A stretch of 64,000 bases of DNA from Candidatus Zhuqueibacterota bacterium. GTDB taxonomy: Bacteria; Zhuqueibacterota; Zhuqueibacteria; Residuimicrobiales; Krinioviventaceae. Within the stretch, counting starts at the first letter, position 1. Every line of letters begins with the position of its first letter. The notes beneath the pieces were generated by a model. That model saw only the letters and a program-made list of their open reading frames with translations. It searched no databases and was not told the DNA's origin. Shown in pieces: positions 25,091 through 34,463 of this stretch. A program made the position numbers and the translations under genes. The stretch covers positions 1 through 64,000 of the forward strand of contig JAFGKD010000086.1 of NCBI GenBank assembly GCA_016928775.1, written 5' to 3'.

Positions 25091-28000
25091 TCATTTTTTG
25101 ACCCATTTTACAGCATCCGCGACAACAATTCGCCCATCGGATTTATTTGTCATTTCCACTTTGGCCGTGCCAGACGAAAAATAGTAGGTGCCAAGATAAT
25201 TCCAGCCGGCAGCAGATTCAGGGTCCCACTCGACGTCCTCGGCGCCGTCATCGTGATGGACGATGTAGTGGAAACTTTTGATAAAATCACCACCACGACC
25301 GTCGCGGCCACGTCCTCGAAACGGCAGTTGTTCGCCATAGACATAAACTTCATATTGTCCTGCCTCGGCCAACTCTGCTTCCCAGGCCACTTTTTTATCG
25401 CCGCTGCCGGCACGAACAAAATGAGCTGAGTGGACAAAATCGCCATAAAAAATAGCATTAATGCTTTTTCGCCAATTATCCGGTGCCCGCCACGGGCTGA
25501 ACGGCATATACTCCTCATCGTCGTCACTCTTGACCTTTAATATCCGTTTGAGCGCGCTTTGTTGTCGGGCGGTTGCCACTTTAAATCCCTCATCCTCATT
25601 ATCCACCAGGATTTCCCCGACAGCCTGCAAAATTGGCGGTTCAGTCAGAATTGTGACACCATCAATGGCTTTGGCGCTTTTATTCTCCTCAAAGTCTTCG
25701 AGCCTCCGGGTGCTTTGCGATGGTAAATTTCTGGATACCAGTGTATTGATAGTCAGGCCGCGTGGCTGGTCATCAAGAACAAATCCCACCTGTTTTGTTT
25801 GTCCCGCTTCTATGTGAACCACTTGTTCGTAATCAGAGGCACCAAAATTGAATCGACCAAAACCTCCACCCGGTCCGCCACCGCGCGGTACCATAAAGTC
25901 GATCACAACAACTCCGTCCACTGCTTCCGGATTATAAATGTTCATCAGCACCTGGTAGCGTGTTCGATCACCTTCAAATATTTTATAGTTTTTAATATTT
26001 GTGAAATAGAATCCCGGGACATCATTTTGCTCATACCACTTTTTGAGCTCTCCTTGAAAATCAATACCAAGTTCTTTCTGAATATCGCTGACAAATTCCG
26101 AAATCTGCAAAGGCTTGAATTGATAGCGGCCGAGCACATTGCTGAGAAACTCTTCCAGCTTTTCAGTGCCGACCTGGCTTTCAAGCAACCGGAACAGATA
26201 GCTGCTTTTTGTTTTCAAAACTGTTGTGGCGATATCGATATTTTCAGGATCAGCTAAAATCTCTGCCAATGAAGAATCTTTCAAAGCGATATTCGCTTTT
26301 TCCTCATCTGTAATAGCATCCATAAATCGTGCGGGATTAAAAGCCGTTGCTTCAACTTTCTCCTTCAAGAACGCCTCCAGCGTTGCGTCCAGAATCGGTA
26401 AATCGCGCGAGACCAGGGCATTGCAGAAATAATAAAAATTGGGGAAAATTGCATACAATTTTACTTCACTCTGACGGCCACGACCGAAAAAGCGCCCAGG
26501 CATCGTGCCGAATAACTCACTCTCGATAAACCGGCGAACCACCTGGTATTGCATCTCTTTTTCAGAAATCGTCTCATTTCGATCCTGCATACGATCCACT
26601 GAACGATCCATGTGGCGCTTGAAATCGATGCCATCAATTGGAGCGCCATTTTCCGGCATAAATACCATCATCGGTTGCACCCAGTCCTGGTGAAAAAAGA
26701 GCGGTTTTTCGTAGGTCTGGAAATGAATCGGCACTTCGACCAGAGAAAAAAACGCAAAGGGATAATCAACATTTGTTTTTAGTTCATACTCGTTTTTGAG
26801 CTCCCGGATCATCGGAGCAAGTGTGTCAGCCACCTGCGGTATGGGCTTTAAAAAGAAATCATGTGCAGCGTGGGTAAAAAGATTGTACGTTACACTATCC
26901 ACTGTGATGGAACGCTTTATATACGGGCCAATGGCAAGTGATATCTGCGTCAGCGGCACCTCTGGCGAAAAAGTGTAGAGCGCTCCCTCCTGGTTCATTT
27001 GCCCCTGACTAACAGGAACAAGCCCGTCTTTCGCCTTCACCTTGAGTGTATAGCGGGCAAAATTTTTCTGACGCGGCACGGTCAAGGTGCTTCCTTGCGA
27101 GGTCCCGGCAATTGGATACCAGTTTGCTCCGGATGTCAACAGAGTATAGTTTGGCTCAACAAAATAATGTTCCTTGCCTCGTTTGTAAAGCATCAAATCA
27201 TGCAATTGATTGCGAATTTCTTTTGGCGTGGTCAAATAAAATGCACGATTATCAATTGAGCCATTATAGTGGATCAGAAGCTCGCCCTCCTCATTCTCTG
27301 CCAGTTGTGCCTCGATCTGCAGCAAATGGATGTCACGGGAATAATTGACTGACTGACCATTAAACTGCACCCCTTTTACGGCCAATCCGGGATTGAGCGA
27401 AAAAAGCAGACTGGACATGTGCTCATTCGTTTCATTGTGGATGACCATTCTGGCGTCCATCGAAAAATGATAATCCTGTTGTTCAAAATCGAGGTCGTAA
27501 TGCGAAACGCTCACCACAGGACGATCGGCATATTGATCGTTCAGTTTGATCATCTCAGCCCGCAGTTTGTCGCCCGAACGTGCATGCAGAAAATAGAAGG
27601 TGAATAACAGCCCACCGGTTATCAACAGCGCCACTGAGAGGACAGTGGCGAGCCCTTGCATCGTTCTTGATTGCGGCAATCGTTTGAACAGCAGAATGGA
27701 CAGAAAAATGAATCCCAAACCAAGAGTGAGGTAGGCCAATCGCTGAATGAGCAGCCACGAAAAATCCGAAAAACCAACAAAATCCGAATAGGAAAGTGGC
27801 AGAAAAAAAGCGACAGCGTCAAAAGTACCAGCAAATTTGACGTTTAGCACGATCAGCGATATCGCAAAATAACCTAACAACAAAATAAAAGTGACAGCCT
27901 GGTTGCGTACAAGGCTCATGACAAAAAAGGATAATCCGAATATAAAAACCAACGTTGGAAAGCTGATGAGCAGCAGATAGTAGAGATAAACTGCAGGTTG

Positions 28001-28426
28001 AAATTGAACATCAGTAAAGATAATATGAACAAGTGCCGAAATCACAAGCATCGTCAGATTGAGGCCGAGAAAAACATTGAACAAACCAAAGGTTTTTCCA
28101 AGAATATAGTCACCATTTGACATGGAGCGCATATAAATCACTTCGGTCGTATTTGATTTACGATCTCGTTTCAAAAAATCCGAGGCGAGGAACATAGCGA
28201 TGATGGCCTGTGCCACATTGAGCAGCATCATATTAAAATAAGGTATGGATGACGGGATACCGCGCAATTCCCACGGCATGGTTTCAAAGGCTTGTGCGAA
28301 AAAAACAATATTAAAAAAAGTCAGCAGAACAAGAACGAGGCCGGAGAATATTCGAAAGAACCAGCTTCTTAACAAAGTTTTCACCTCGTATCGCGTGACG
28401 GTCCATATATTTTTAATAGATAACAT
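25091..28426 (-). CDS. ABC-2 permease fused to degenerate M1-peptidase-like region and golvesin-like C-terminal domain
   Basis: A very large protein of 1111 residues. Residues 1-285 hold about seven membrane helices of an ABC-2 permease, including SWFFRIFSGLVLVLLTFF and GLATVLSVALLITGGLLFTFYF. Residues about 300-790 follow the layout of M1-type aminopeptidases: a beta-saddle ('MVIHNETNEHMSSLLFSLNPGL'), 'NWYPIAG', 'FAFFSLVEVPIHF' near 560, and a helical C-part. Where the zinc motif HExxH should be (about 622-632), only RRFIESELFG is seen, and no GxMEN is found, so peptidase activity is unlikely. The last 110 residues (from about 1000) match the golvesin/CBM-like wording 'YEVYVYGE...YIVHHDDGAEDVEW...GWNYLGTYYF...VVADAVKWV'. 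The ATPase gene is directly upstream (37 nt). Confidence 0.8.
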   Translation of the reverse strand: MLSIKNIWTVTRYEVKTLLRSWFFRIFSGLVLVLLTFFNIVFFAQAFETMPWELRGIPSSIPYFNMMLLNVAQAIIAMFLASDFLKRDRKSNTTEVIYMRSMSNGDYILGKTFGLFNVFLGLNLTMLVISALVHIIFTDVQFQPAVYLYYLLLISFPTLVFIFGLSFFVMSLVRNQAVTFILLLGYFAISLIVLNVKFAGTFDAVAFFLPLSYSDFVGFSDFSWLLIQRLAYLTLGLGFIFLSILLFKRLPQSRTMQGLATVLSVALLITGGLLFTFYFLHARSGDKLRAEMIKLNDQYADRPVVSVSHYDLDFEQQDYHFSMDARMVIHNETNEHMSSLLFSLNPGLAVKGVQFNGQSVNYSRDIHLLQIEAQLAENEEGELLIHYNGSIDNRAFYLTTPKEIRNQLHDLMLYKRGKEHYFVEPNYTLLTSGANWYPIAGTSQGSTLTVPRQKNFARYTLKVKAKDGLVPVSQGQMNQEGALYTFSPEVPLTQISLAIGPYIKRSITVDSVTYNLFTHAAHDFFLKPIPQVADTLAPMIRELKNEYELKTNVDYPFAFFSLVEVPIHFQTYEKPLFFHQDWVQPMMVFMPENGAPIDGIDFKRHMDRSVDRMQDRNETISEKEMQYQVVRRFIESELFGTMPGRFFGRGRQSEVKLYAIFPNFYYFCNALVSRDLPILDATLEAFLKEKVEATAFNPARFMDAITDEEKANIALKDSSLAEILADPENIDIATTVLKTKSSYLFRLLESQVGTEKLEEFLSNVLGRYQFKPLQISEFVSDIQKELGIDFQGELKKWYEQNDVPGFYFTNIKNYKIFEGDRTRYQVLMNIYNPEAVDGVVVIDFMVPRGGGPGGGFGRFNFGASDYEQVVHIEAGQTKQVGFVLDDQPRGLTINTLVSRNLPSQSTRRLEDFEENKSAKAIDGVTILTEPPILQAVGEILVDNEDEGFKVATARQQSALKRILKVKSDDDEEYMPFSPWRAPDNWRKSINAIFYGDFVHSAHFVRAGSGDKKVAWEAELAEAGQYEVYVYGEQLPFRGRGRDGRGGDFIKSFHYIVHHDDGAEDVEWDPESAAGWNYLGTYYFSSGTAKVEMTNKSDGRIVVADAVKWVKK

Positions 28427-28463
28427 ACTGTTTACCTCTCATGAATAATTCAGCCGCTCGGTT

Positions 28464-29345
28464 TCAGTTGTCGAGACCGTATTCCATGCGATAAACATAC
28501 GCATGTTCAAGATTTGGTTCGATGGCTTTGCCGGGAAAATGTTTTAATTGATCCGCCACAACTTGTACTTCCCAGCCATTTTCGGCTGGTATTGTTGTGA
28601 TGACCGGATATTTTTCTTTGATCTGTTCAAGTTCGCTGTCAATAGCATCAATCTGAAACACATGGCCTCGCGCCTCTTCAATGAGCTTCTCCGGCGCATT
28701 ATGAAAGATCAACTCGCCTTTGTTGAGCAGCGCCATTTCTGTACAGGTGCTGGAAATGTCGCCGACAATGTGGGTGGAGAGAATAATAATGATCTCGCGC
28801 TGGGTCATCGTTGAGAGCAGGTTGCGAAAGCGGATTCGCTCTTCCGGATCAAGACCGGTTGTTGGCTCATCGACAATGACGATTTTGGGATCACCGATGA
28901 GGGCCTGGGCAATGCCCAATCGTCTCTTCATACCACCCGAGAGCTTGTTAGCCCGGCGATCCCGCACGTCAAAGAGCCCAACTTGTTCCAGCATTTCATC
29001 CACAGCTCGCTTGCGCTCGCGAATTGACGTCAGTCCGGCAAGTGCTGCAGCATAGTCTAAAAACTCCCAGGTTGATAGTTTGGCAAAGACGCTAAAATCT
29101 TGCGGCAGATAACCCAACATAGCGCGGATTTGTCGTCGATTTTTTCGCAGATCCAAGTCATCGACTTTAACGATGCCGCTCGAGGGCCGCATCAAAGTGA
29201 CGAGGATGCGCATGAAGGTGGTCTTGCCGGCGCCGTTCGGACCGAGAAGGCCAAAAAGTCCGTTGTTAATTTCCAGGTTTATATTTTTCAAGGCCGAAAA
29301 TCCGTTCCTGTATTTTTTATTCAGTCCTTTAATAGTGATTTTCAT
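28464..29345 (-). CDS. ABC transporter ATP-binding protein (partner of the fused permease)
   Basis: A 293-residue ATPase. Walker A is GPNGAGKTTF (about residues 35-44), the signature is LSGGMKRRLGIAQAL (about 135-149) and Walker B is IVIVDEPTTGLDP (about 155-167), with the switch His in 'LSTHIVGD'. A short C-terminal domain follows. The ATG has GAGG 5 nt upstream. It is the first gene of the operon and is separated by 37 nt from the ABC-2/M1-like permease, so it should energise that protein. Confidence 0.93.
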   Translation of the reverse strand: MKITIKGLNKKYRNGFSALKNINLEINNGLFGLLGPNGAGKTTFMRILVTLMRPSSGIVKVDDLDLRKNRRQIRAMLGYLPQDFSVFAKLSTWEFLDYAAALAGLTSIRERKRAVDEMLEQVGLFDVRDRRANKLSGGMKRRLGIAQALIGDPKIVIVDEPTTGLDPEERIRFRNLLSTMTQREIIIILSTHIVGDISSTCTEMALLNKGELIFHNAPEKLIEEARGHVFQIDAIDSELEQIKEKYPVITTIPAENGWEVQVVADQLKHFPGKAIEPNLEHAYVYRMEYGLDN

Positions 29346-29484
29346 GCATGCCTCAATAAAAATTCTGAATGGTGAGATGAAATTTTGCGGCTAATCTTTG
29401 TAGCGCTGCATTTTTGTCTTCGTTACAGACGTGATTGAGAGAAAAAAGTTCTGAATAGCAGGCAAAATAAACTAACGATATTTT

Positions 29485-30402
29485 TCACCAATGCCAATAT
29501 TTGGGCTTGCCAACGAACTCGCGTTCGAAATGATTACGCAAGGTGATGAATGCCTCCTCGACTTCATCGACAATGTGAAACAATTGCAGATCTTGTGGTG
29601 AAATAAAACCAACTTCGGCCAATTTTTCAAAATTGATAACGTTTCGCCAGAATTCCTTACCATAGACGACCACACAAAGCGGCTTTTTCACCTTTTGCGT
29701 TTGTCGCAGTGTTAGCAGCTCAAACAATTCGTCAAATGTTCCAAAGCCACCGGGAAAAACGACCAATGCTTTGGCAAGGTAAACAAACCAAAATTTACGC
29801 ATAAAAAAGTAATGAAACTCGAAAGACAGATTTTCGCTGATATAAGGATTGGGAATCTGCTCAAAGGGTAAGCTGATATTCATTCCAATTGTCGGTGCAC
29901 CCGCCTCCGCTGCACCGCGGTTCGCCGCTTCCATGATGCCTGGGCCACCACCGGAACAGACGATAAAACGTCGACTCTCATCCAGCTCTTTAGACCATTT
30001 GGCGAGCTGATAGGCTAAAGATCGGGCGTCTTCATAATATTGCGAAGCCGTCACATCGCGTTCGGCTAAACGCAGCTCATCCAGCAAAGCTTCGGATGGC
30101 TTTTCCGCCATAGTCACTTTGGCGTGTAATTCTTTTAGCTTTTGTTCCGCATCACTTTTCGATTGTGTGCGCGCCGAACCATAAAAGACCACGGTGTCCT
30201 TGATTTCAAAGTGTTTCAATCGGCTTTCGACCTCGAGATATTCGGCCAAAATGCGAATGACACGCGCGTCGCCACTATTGAGGAAATCCTGATTGGCGTA
30301 CGCTTTTGTCAGACGTGGGTGCCTAAATTCGCGCGGATGCCCGTTGTAATGAAAGGCGTTTTCTGTCATTTGTGCGTCATAAATCGTGCTTTTTTTATCC
30401 AT
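29485..30402 (-). CDS. LOG-family protein (nucleoside monophosphate phosphoribohydrolase)
   Basis: A 305-residue Rossmann-fold protein of the 'lysine decarboxylase-like'/LOG family, which cleaves AMP or cytokinin ribotides to base and ribose-5-phosphate. The diagnostic GGGPGIMEAANRGA (about residues 153-166) and PGGFGTFDE (about 224-232) motifs are intact. An extra N-terminal part of about 90 residues places it in the longer bacterial subgroup. The chosen ATG (30402) has AAAGGG upstream. It follows the hydrolase gene by 14 nt and ends the long envelope operon. Confidence 0.88.
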   Translation of the reverse strand: MDKKSTIYDAQMTENAFHYNGHPREFRHPRLTKAYANQDFLNSGDARVIRILAEYLEVESRLKHFEIKDTVVFYGSARTQSKSDAEQKLKELHAKVTMAEKPSEALLDELRLAERDVTASQYYEDARSLAYQLAKWSKELDESRRFIVCSGGGPGIMEAANRGAAEAGAPTIGMNISLPFEQIPNPYISENLSFEFHYFFMRKFWFVYLAKALVVFPGGFGTFDELFELLTLRQTQKVKKPLCVVVYGKEFWRNVINFEKLAEVGFISPQDLQLFHIVDEVEEAFITLRNHFEREFVGKPKYWHW

Positions 30403-30416
30403 AGGGTTACCCTTTA

Positions 30417-31181
30417 CTAAAAATGGCGCTGCAGCCACAAAGTCGTCTGTCTGATAACTTGTCGTCGATGCGCCGGAGATCCGAAAGTATGGCCGGCGCC
30501 CGGAATTTCCATAAAATCTGCAGGAGGTGATACGATATCTCGGAACTGAAAAAAACCGTCAACAAAAAGCTGATCATCCGCTGTACCTTGAATGAACAAT
30601 TTTGCACAGTGCAGCCGGGCTAATGCGCTCTTGATATCAAAATGTACAGCGTCGCTAAAAAATGAATGATTTAAAGACCAGCCGTTATACTCAATGAGCT
30701 GTTGATTTACGTCGCTGGCTCTGATTTCATTTTCGTGCCGCTGATACAAGCGTTTCATATCCGGCACCGCAGACCAGGCGACAAAAGCCTCTACAGGTTG
30801 ATCGTTGATGGTTAAAATTGCGGATGCTGCTCCCATACTGATGCCAAGTACCGCTATATGTTTATAATCCTGCTCACCAGCCCAGGAAATAACATCCACC
30901 AAATTGGCAATATTGTGCGATATAAGCGTGTCTTTAAATTCTCCGTTACTATCCCCTGAACCGTAAAAGTCAAATCGAAATGCATTGTAGCCGCGAGAGG
31001 CAAAATCCCGGGCAGCCTCAACAAAGAGCCGCTTGTCTTCAATTTTGTTGCCTGTAAATCCATGACACATAATGATAATCTTTGCCGAATCGACCTTGTG
31101 AAGCATACCCACAAGTTGGTTGCCTTGACTCATAACGGTCACAGGAATTTCTGTTGCTTTGACAATTCGTTTTATCCCCAT
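30417..31181 (-). CDS. alpha/beta-hydrolase (serine aminopeptidase S33-like)
   Basis: A 254-residue cytoplasmic hydrolase with the complete fold. The oxyanion segment is MCHGFTGNK (about residues 38-46), 'FRFDFYGSGDSNG' follows, and the nucleophile elbow is GISMGAA (Ser at about 115). The Asp is around 'GTADDQL' and the catalytic His lies in GAGHTFGSP near the C-terminus. Substrates of this group are small esters or acyl chains; none is predicted here. The start is uncertain: ATG at 31181 is given, while a GTG at 31220 would add 13 residues; neither has a convincing ribosome site. Confidence 0.85.
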   Translation of the reverse strand: MGIKRIVKATEIPVTVMSQGNQLVGMLHKVDSAKIIIMCHGFTGNKIEDKRLFVEAARDFASRGYNAFRFDFYGSGDSNGEFKDTLISHNIANLVDVISWAGEQDYKHIAVLGISMGAASAILTINDQPVEAFVAWSAVPDMKRLYQRHENEIRASDVNQQLIEYNGWSLNHSFFSDAVHFDIKSALARLHCAKLFIQGTADDQLFVDGFFQFRDIVSPPADFMEIPGAGHTFGSPAHRRQVIRQTTLWLQRHF

Positions 31182-31265
31182 AAGAACCGATACCCGTTCA
31201 CGTGAAAATGAAACAGGCACATACCGGTGCCGGAATGTGCCCTGACTGGCTTTTGAATTTTGCGC

Positions 31266-31985
31266 TTATTTTAATCTGCCAAACAGACTTTGAAATTTAA
31301 GTTTCCACACCATCCAGTAGGCTTCGTGGACGATTCTTTTTGACATTTTAGACTGGCCCATACGTCGATCAATAAAGACGATCGGAACTTCACCGATCTT
31401 GAATCCCTTTTTCCAGGCTTTGAACTTCATCTCGATTTGAAAAGAATAGCCATCAGACTGAACTCTATCCAGGTTAATGGCTTCAAGCACTTCTCTTCGA
31501 TAGCAGACAAATCCGGCTGTACAATCATGCACCGGCAAGCCGGTGACCACTCGTGTATAAAAACTGGCGCCCATGCTCAACAAGAGTCGACGGAGCGGCC
31601 AATTGACCACATTCACACCTTTGCAATATCGCGATCCTATCACAACATCAAACTTACGACTGGCATCGAGCAGTTTTGGAAGATCATTCGGATCGTGTGA
31701 AAAATCTGCATCCATTTCTATAATCCGTTCGTAGCCATGTTGAAGAGCATATCGAAACCCCGCAACATAAGCTGTGCCGAGGCCCAGCTTCTCATCGCGC
31801 TGCAAAAGATGAACCTGGGAATGCAATCGCGTCATCGCTTCGACCAGGTCGGCTGTGCCATCGGGCGAATTGTCATCCACGACCAGAATGTGCAAATCAG
31901 CAATCTTGAGCGCCAGGATGGCGTTGAGAATATTGGTGATATTCTCACGCTCATTAAAAGTTGGGATAATGACCAGTGATTTCAA
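31266..31985 (-). CDS. polyprenol-phosphate mannosyltransferase-like GT2 (DPM1 type)
   Basis: A 239-residue family-2 glycosyltransferase without membrane helices, closely patterned on dolichol-phosphate mannosyltransferase (DPM1). It has VIIPTFNERENI (residues about 4-15), VVDDNSPDGTADLV (about 35-48), EMDADFSHDPNDLPKLL (about 94-110, metal-binding DxD) and DCTAGFVCYRREVLE. Such enzymes charge polyprenyl phosphate with mannose or glucose to feed extracytoplasmic glycosyltransferases. The start is TTG with GGAG 5 nt upstream. A DUF2723 transferase that could use its product is encoded 3.5 kb away in the same operon. Confidence 0.9.
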   Translation of the reverse strand: MKSLVIIPTFNERENITNILNAILALKIADLHILVVDDNSPDGTADLVEAMTRLHSQVHLLQRDEKLGLGTAYVAGFRYALQHGYERIIEMDADFSHDPNDLPKLLDASRKFDVVIGSRYCKGVNVVNWPLRRLLLSMGASFYTRVVTGLPVHDCTAGFVCYRREVLEAINLDRVQSDGYSFQIEMKFKAWKKGFKIGEVPIVFIDRRMGQSKMSKRIVHEAYWMVWKLKFQSLFGRLK

Positions 31986-32027
31986 ATGAGCTCCATTTTA
32001 CATACAAGATGATGACCTATTTCAACA

Positions 32028-32918
32028 TCACGAGTTTTCGATGAGTGCTTTATACTTTCGCAGACCACCTTCGACATCGGACAGGACCAGTCCCAACGTG
32101 TGGATTGCCTTGTCAACATTCAAGCCCGACTTTAGAGGACGCGGCGCCTTTTGTCTAAAATCCGCTGTGGTAATCGGATTTATTAAAGAAACGTTCAGGT
32201 TAAATACATTGGCGATTTTTAACGCAAAATCATATCGGCTGAGAATTTCGCGGCCAGCGATATGCACGACACCATGGTACGATCGGCGAACCAATTTCCA
32301 GAGGGCACGTGCCAGATCATCGTTCAGCGTCGTGTTTCCTATCTGGTCTGTGACAATATGCACCGGCTCGTTGTTGCGCAATTTTTTTATCAGCCATCCT
32401 ACAAACTCCGGCCGGTTGTTCTCTGAAACACCATAGAGCACCATTGTACGCGCAATGGTGAAATTCAATGGCGATCCTTTTAAAACCTGTTCCGCTGCTA
32501 ATTTGGACTGGCCGTAAAAACCCAGAGGATTCGGTGTGTCGTCTTCCCGATAGGGTCCGTTCTCGCCATTAAAAATGTAATCTGTTGATACATGATAAAT
32601 ATCGGCATGCACCCGTCGAGCCGCTTGCACCAAATTTTCCATGGCAATGACATTGACGAGCCAGCATAAATCTCTTTGCTCCTCCGCCCCATCCACATCC
32701 GTAAAGGCAGCGGCATTAATGATATCATTGGGCTGAACCGTATCAATGAGATTGATCACCGCATCGCGCACTGTCAAATCGCAAGGACGGTATATCTCAG
32801 CCCGAATGAACTGGCTATCTTTGTGCACGTCCGTGGCAACAACATCACATCCGGGCGGAGCGTATTTCACCAAACGCTGGCCCAGGAGTCCATGACAACC
32901 GGTAATGAGAACTTTCAT
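32028..32918 (-). CDS. RmlD-like NAD-dependent sugar reductase/epimerase
   Basis: A 296-residue short-chain dehydrogenase of the RmlD (dTDP-4-dehydrorhamnose reductase) subfamily. It has VLITGCHGLLGQRLV (residues about 3-17, GxxGxxG), 'IINAAAFTDVDGAEEQ', the catalytic YHVSTDYIFNGE...GFYGQSKLAAE (YxxxK) and 'RTMVLYG'. The substrate may be a nucleotide sugar or a modified derivative; RmlA-C are not in the window. I used the ATG at 32918 because the GxxGxxG motif must be at the N-terminus; the longer frame runs into purE. Confidence 0.85.
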   Translation of the reverse strand: MKVLITGCHGLLGQRLVKYAPPGCDVVATDVHKDSQFIRAEIYRPCDLTVRDAVINLIDTVQPNDIINAAAFTDVDGAEEQRDLCWLVNVIAMENLVQAARRVHADIYHVSTDYIFNGENGPYREDDTPNPLGFYGQSKLAAEQVLKGSPLNFTIARTMVLYGVSENNRPEFVGWLIKKLRNNEPVHIVTDQIGNTTLNDDLARALWKLVRRSYHGVVHIAGREILSRYDFALKIANVFNLNVSLINPITTADFRQKAPRPLKSGLNVDKAIHTLGLVLSDVEGGLRKYKALIENS

Positions 32919-32961
32919 ATATCTTAAAGCTTTCCTGGATGTAACTATTTTTTTGTCTACA

Positions 32962-33420
32962 TCAGCGCAACGCGCAGCCCTGGCGACGAAAGTCATCGAG
33001 CTTTTGTTTTATTGTTGGACTTTGTGCCGCAAGTATTTCCGCACAGAATATAGCCGCATTGCGAGCACCGGCTTTACCAATCGCCATTGTTGCCACAGGG
33101 ATGCCCGCGGGCATTTGCACAATGGCGTATAAAGCATCGACACCATTCAAGGCTGAACCGCCCAGCGGCACGCCAATAACCGGCAATGTTGTATAGCTCG
33201 CAATGACGCCCGGCAAATGTGCCGCCATACCAGCGCCGGCAATGATAGCGCTAAAACCATTATCGGCTGCAGTTTTGGCAAATTGCGCCGTCTTTTCCGG
33301 CGTTCGGTGCGCTGACATGGTGAATGTCTCAAAGCCAATGCCAAAATAATTCAGGTACTCTTCTGCAGCAGCCATGATCTCTGCATCGGACGTGCTGCCC
33401 ATGACAATCGCGACTTTCAT
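32962..33420 (-). CDS. purE: N5-carboxyaminoimidazole ribonucleotide mutase
   Basis: A 152-residue class I PurE of de novo purine synthesis, moving the carboxyl of N5-CAIR to C4. The phosphate/active-site motifs GSTSDAEIM (residues 8-16), SAHRTPEKT (about 37-45, catalytic His) and AGAGMAAHLPGV (about 60-71) are intact. Its ATG overlaps the DUF4837 gene stop by 4 nt (ATGA). No purK or other pur genes are beside it, which is unusual. Confidence 0.96.
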   Translation of the reverse strand: MKVAIVMGSTSDAEIMAAAEEYLNYFGIGFETFTMSAHRTPEKTAQFAKTAADNGFSAIIAGAGMAAHLPGVIASYTTLPVIGVPLGGSALNGVDALYAIVQMPAGIPVATMAIGKAGARNAAIFCAEILAAQSPTIKQKLDDFRRQGCALR

Positions 33421-34463
33421 TCTGTGCTCCGTGTTTGTTCATTTTTGGTTCGAAAGGTTGAAGCGATTCCATCCAATTGTCGCAGATACTGATATTTGCG
33501 CTCACCGGGGGCATAAACCGCGAGATCAATCAAATAGAGACGGCCATCACCCTCATTGTAAAAACCATAAGATCGAAATGGTCCGCCCATGACGTGTATT
33601 TCATTCTGCCACACCCCATCGAGACGAATCGCATATCGGCCCTTAAAGTCGACGATCTTTTCCTGCACATTGATGGTCTCATCTTCGTAGACATAGTCAC
33701 CATCATAAAACTTTTCGATGACCTCTCGACGTTTCTCAAGCATCCATTCGCGCGATAACAACGACGGATCTTCGACCGGCTCCCAGGTGACGGATAACCA
33801 GCGTTGCGGATTAAAACGCCTCAACCATACATACCGAATCTCGCTCGAGTCCGCAGCAACAAAATAGTCATGTTGAACGCGTACATTCCATCCATGTTTA
33901 TCCATGAGGGCTTTGGATATTTCTTTTTGTTCAAACTGGGTAAACAGTGTTTTAAAAACATATTTTGTCAGATTTTCATCGAACAGGTTGAACAGCCGAT
34001 CACTGTTGTCGCGCACATTCTGTTTCAAGGTCTCGATATCTCTGGATACTGCCAAAACGAGCAGCTGATCTCTCGCCCAGGGATCAGGCTTGTTGAAAAG
34101 AAAAGCGCTGTCAGCTTGCACCCGAGCCATCGCTTCTTCTGACAGCATTCTGTGCAATAATTCGTTCATCTGACCTTCGATATCAAGGGAACCGATGATG
34201 AGCAGATTTGGAAATCGCGACAATTTATTCAAATCCTCTGGCCCTCTACGCAAGAGATTAAAAATCGGTTCCGGTTGCGGCGTGTAGATGATCCTTTCCA
34301 AAGCAGCCAGCATGTGCTCTTCCAGCTCAACCCATTGTGTAGAATCGGCTATAATGATAATTTTATCACGCGAGCCAAGCGAATCCCGCTTCATGCCACA
34401 GGAGAGCATGAACGCAACAGAAAGTATAAATATCACGGGCAATAAAACGGCTTTTTTATTCAT
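33417..34463 (-). CDS. DUF4837 family lipoprotein
   Basis: A 348-residue predicted lipoprotein: signal AVLLPVIFILSVAFMLSCG with a lipobox Cys at about residue 22. The mature part matches the DUF4837 pattern seen in FCB bacteria: 'IIIIADSTQWVELEE', 'PEPIFNLLRRGPEDLNKLSRFPNLLIIGSL', then the 'EISKALMDKHGWNVRVQHDYFVA' region and the C-terminal 'DGVWQNEIHVMGGPFRSYGFYNE'. Its role is unknown. AAGGAGGTG precedes the ATG at 34463, which overlaps the end of the upstream membrane protein gene by 8 nt. Confidence 0.8.
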   Translation of the reverse strand: MNKKAVLLPVIFILSVAFMLSCGMKRDSLGSRDKIIIIADSTQWVELEEHMLAALERIIYTPQPEPIFNLLRRGPEDLNKLSRFPNLLIIGSLDIEGQMNELLHRMLSEEAMARVQADSAFLFNKPDPWARDQLLVLAVSRDIETLKQNVRDNSDRLFNLFDENLTKYVFKTLFTQFEQKEISKALMDKHGWNVRVQHDYFVAADSSEIRYVWLRRFNPQRWLSVTWEPVEDPSLLSREWMLEKRREVIEKFYDGDYVYEDETINVQEKIVDFKGRYAIRLDGVWQNEIHVMGGPFRSYGFYNEGDGRLYLIDLAVYAPGERKYQYLRQLDGIASTFRTKNEQTRSTE

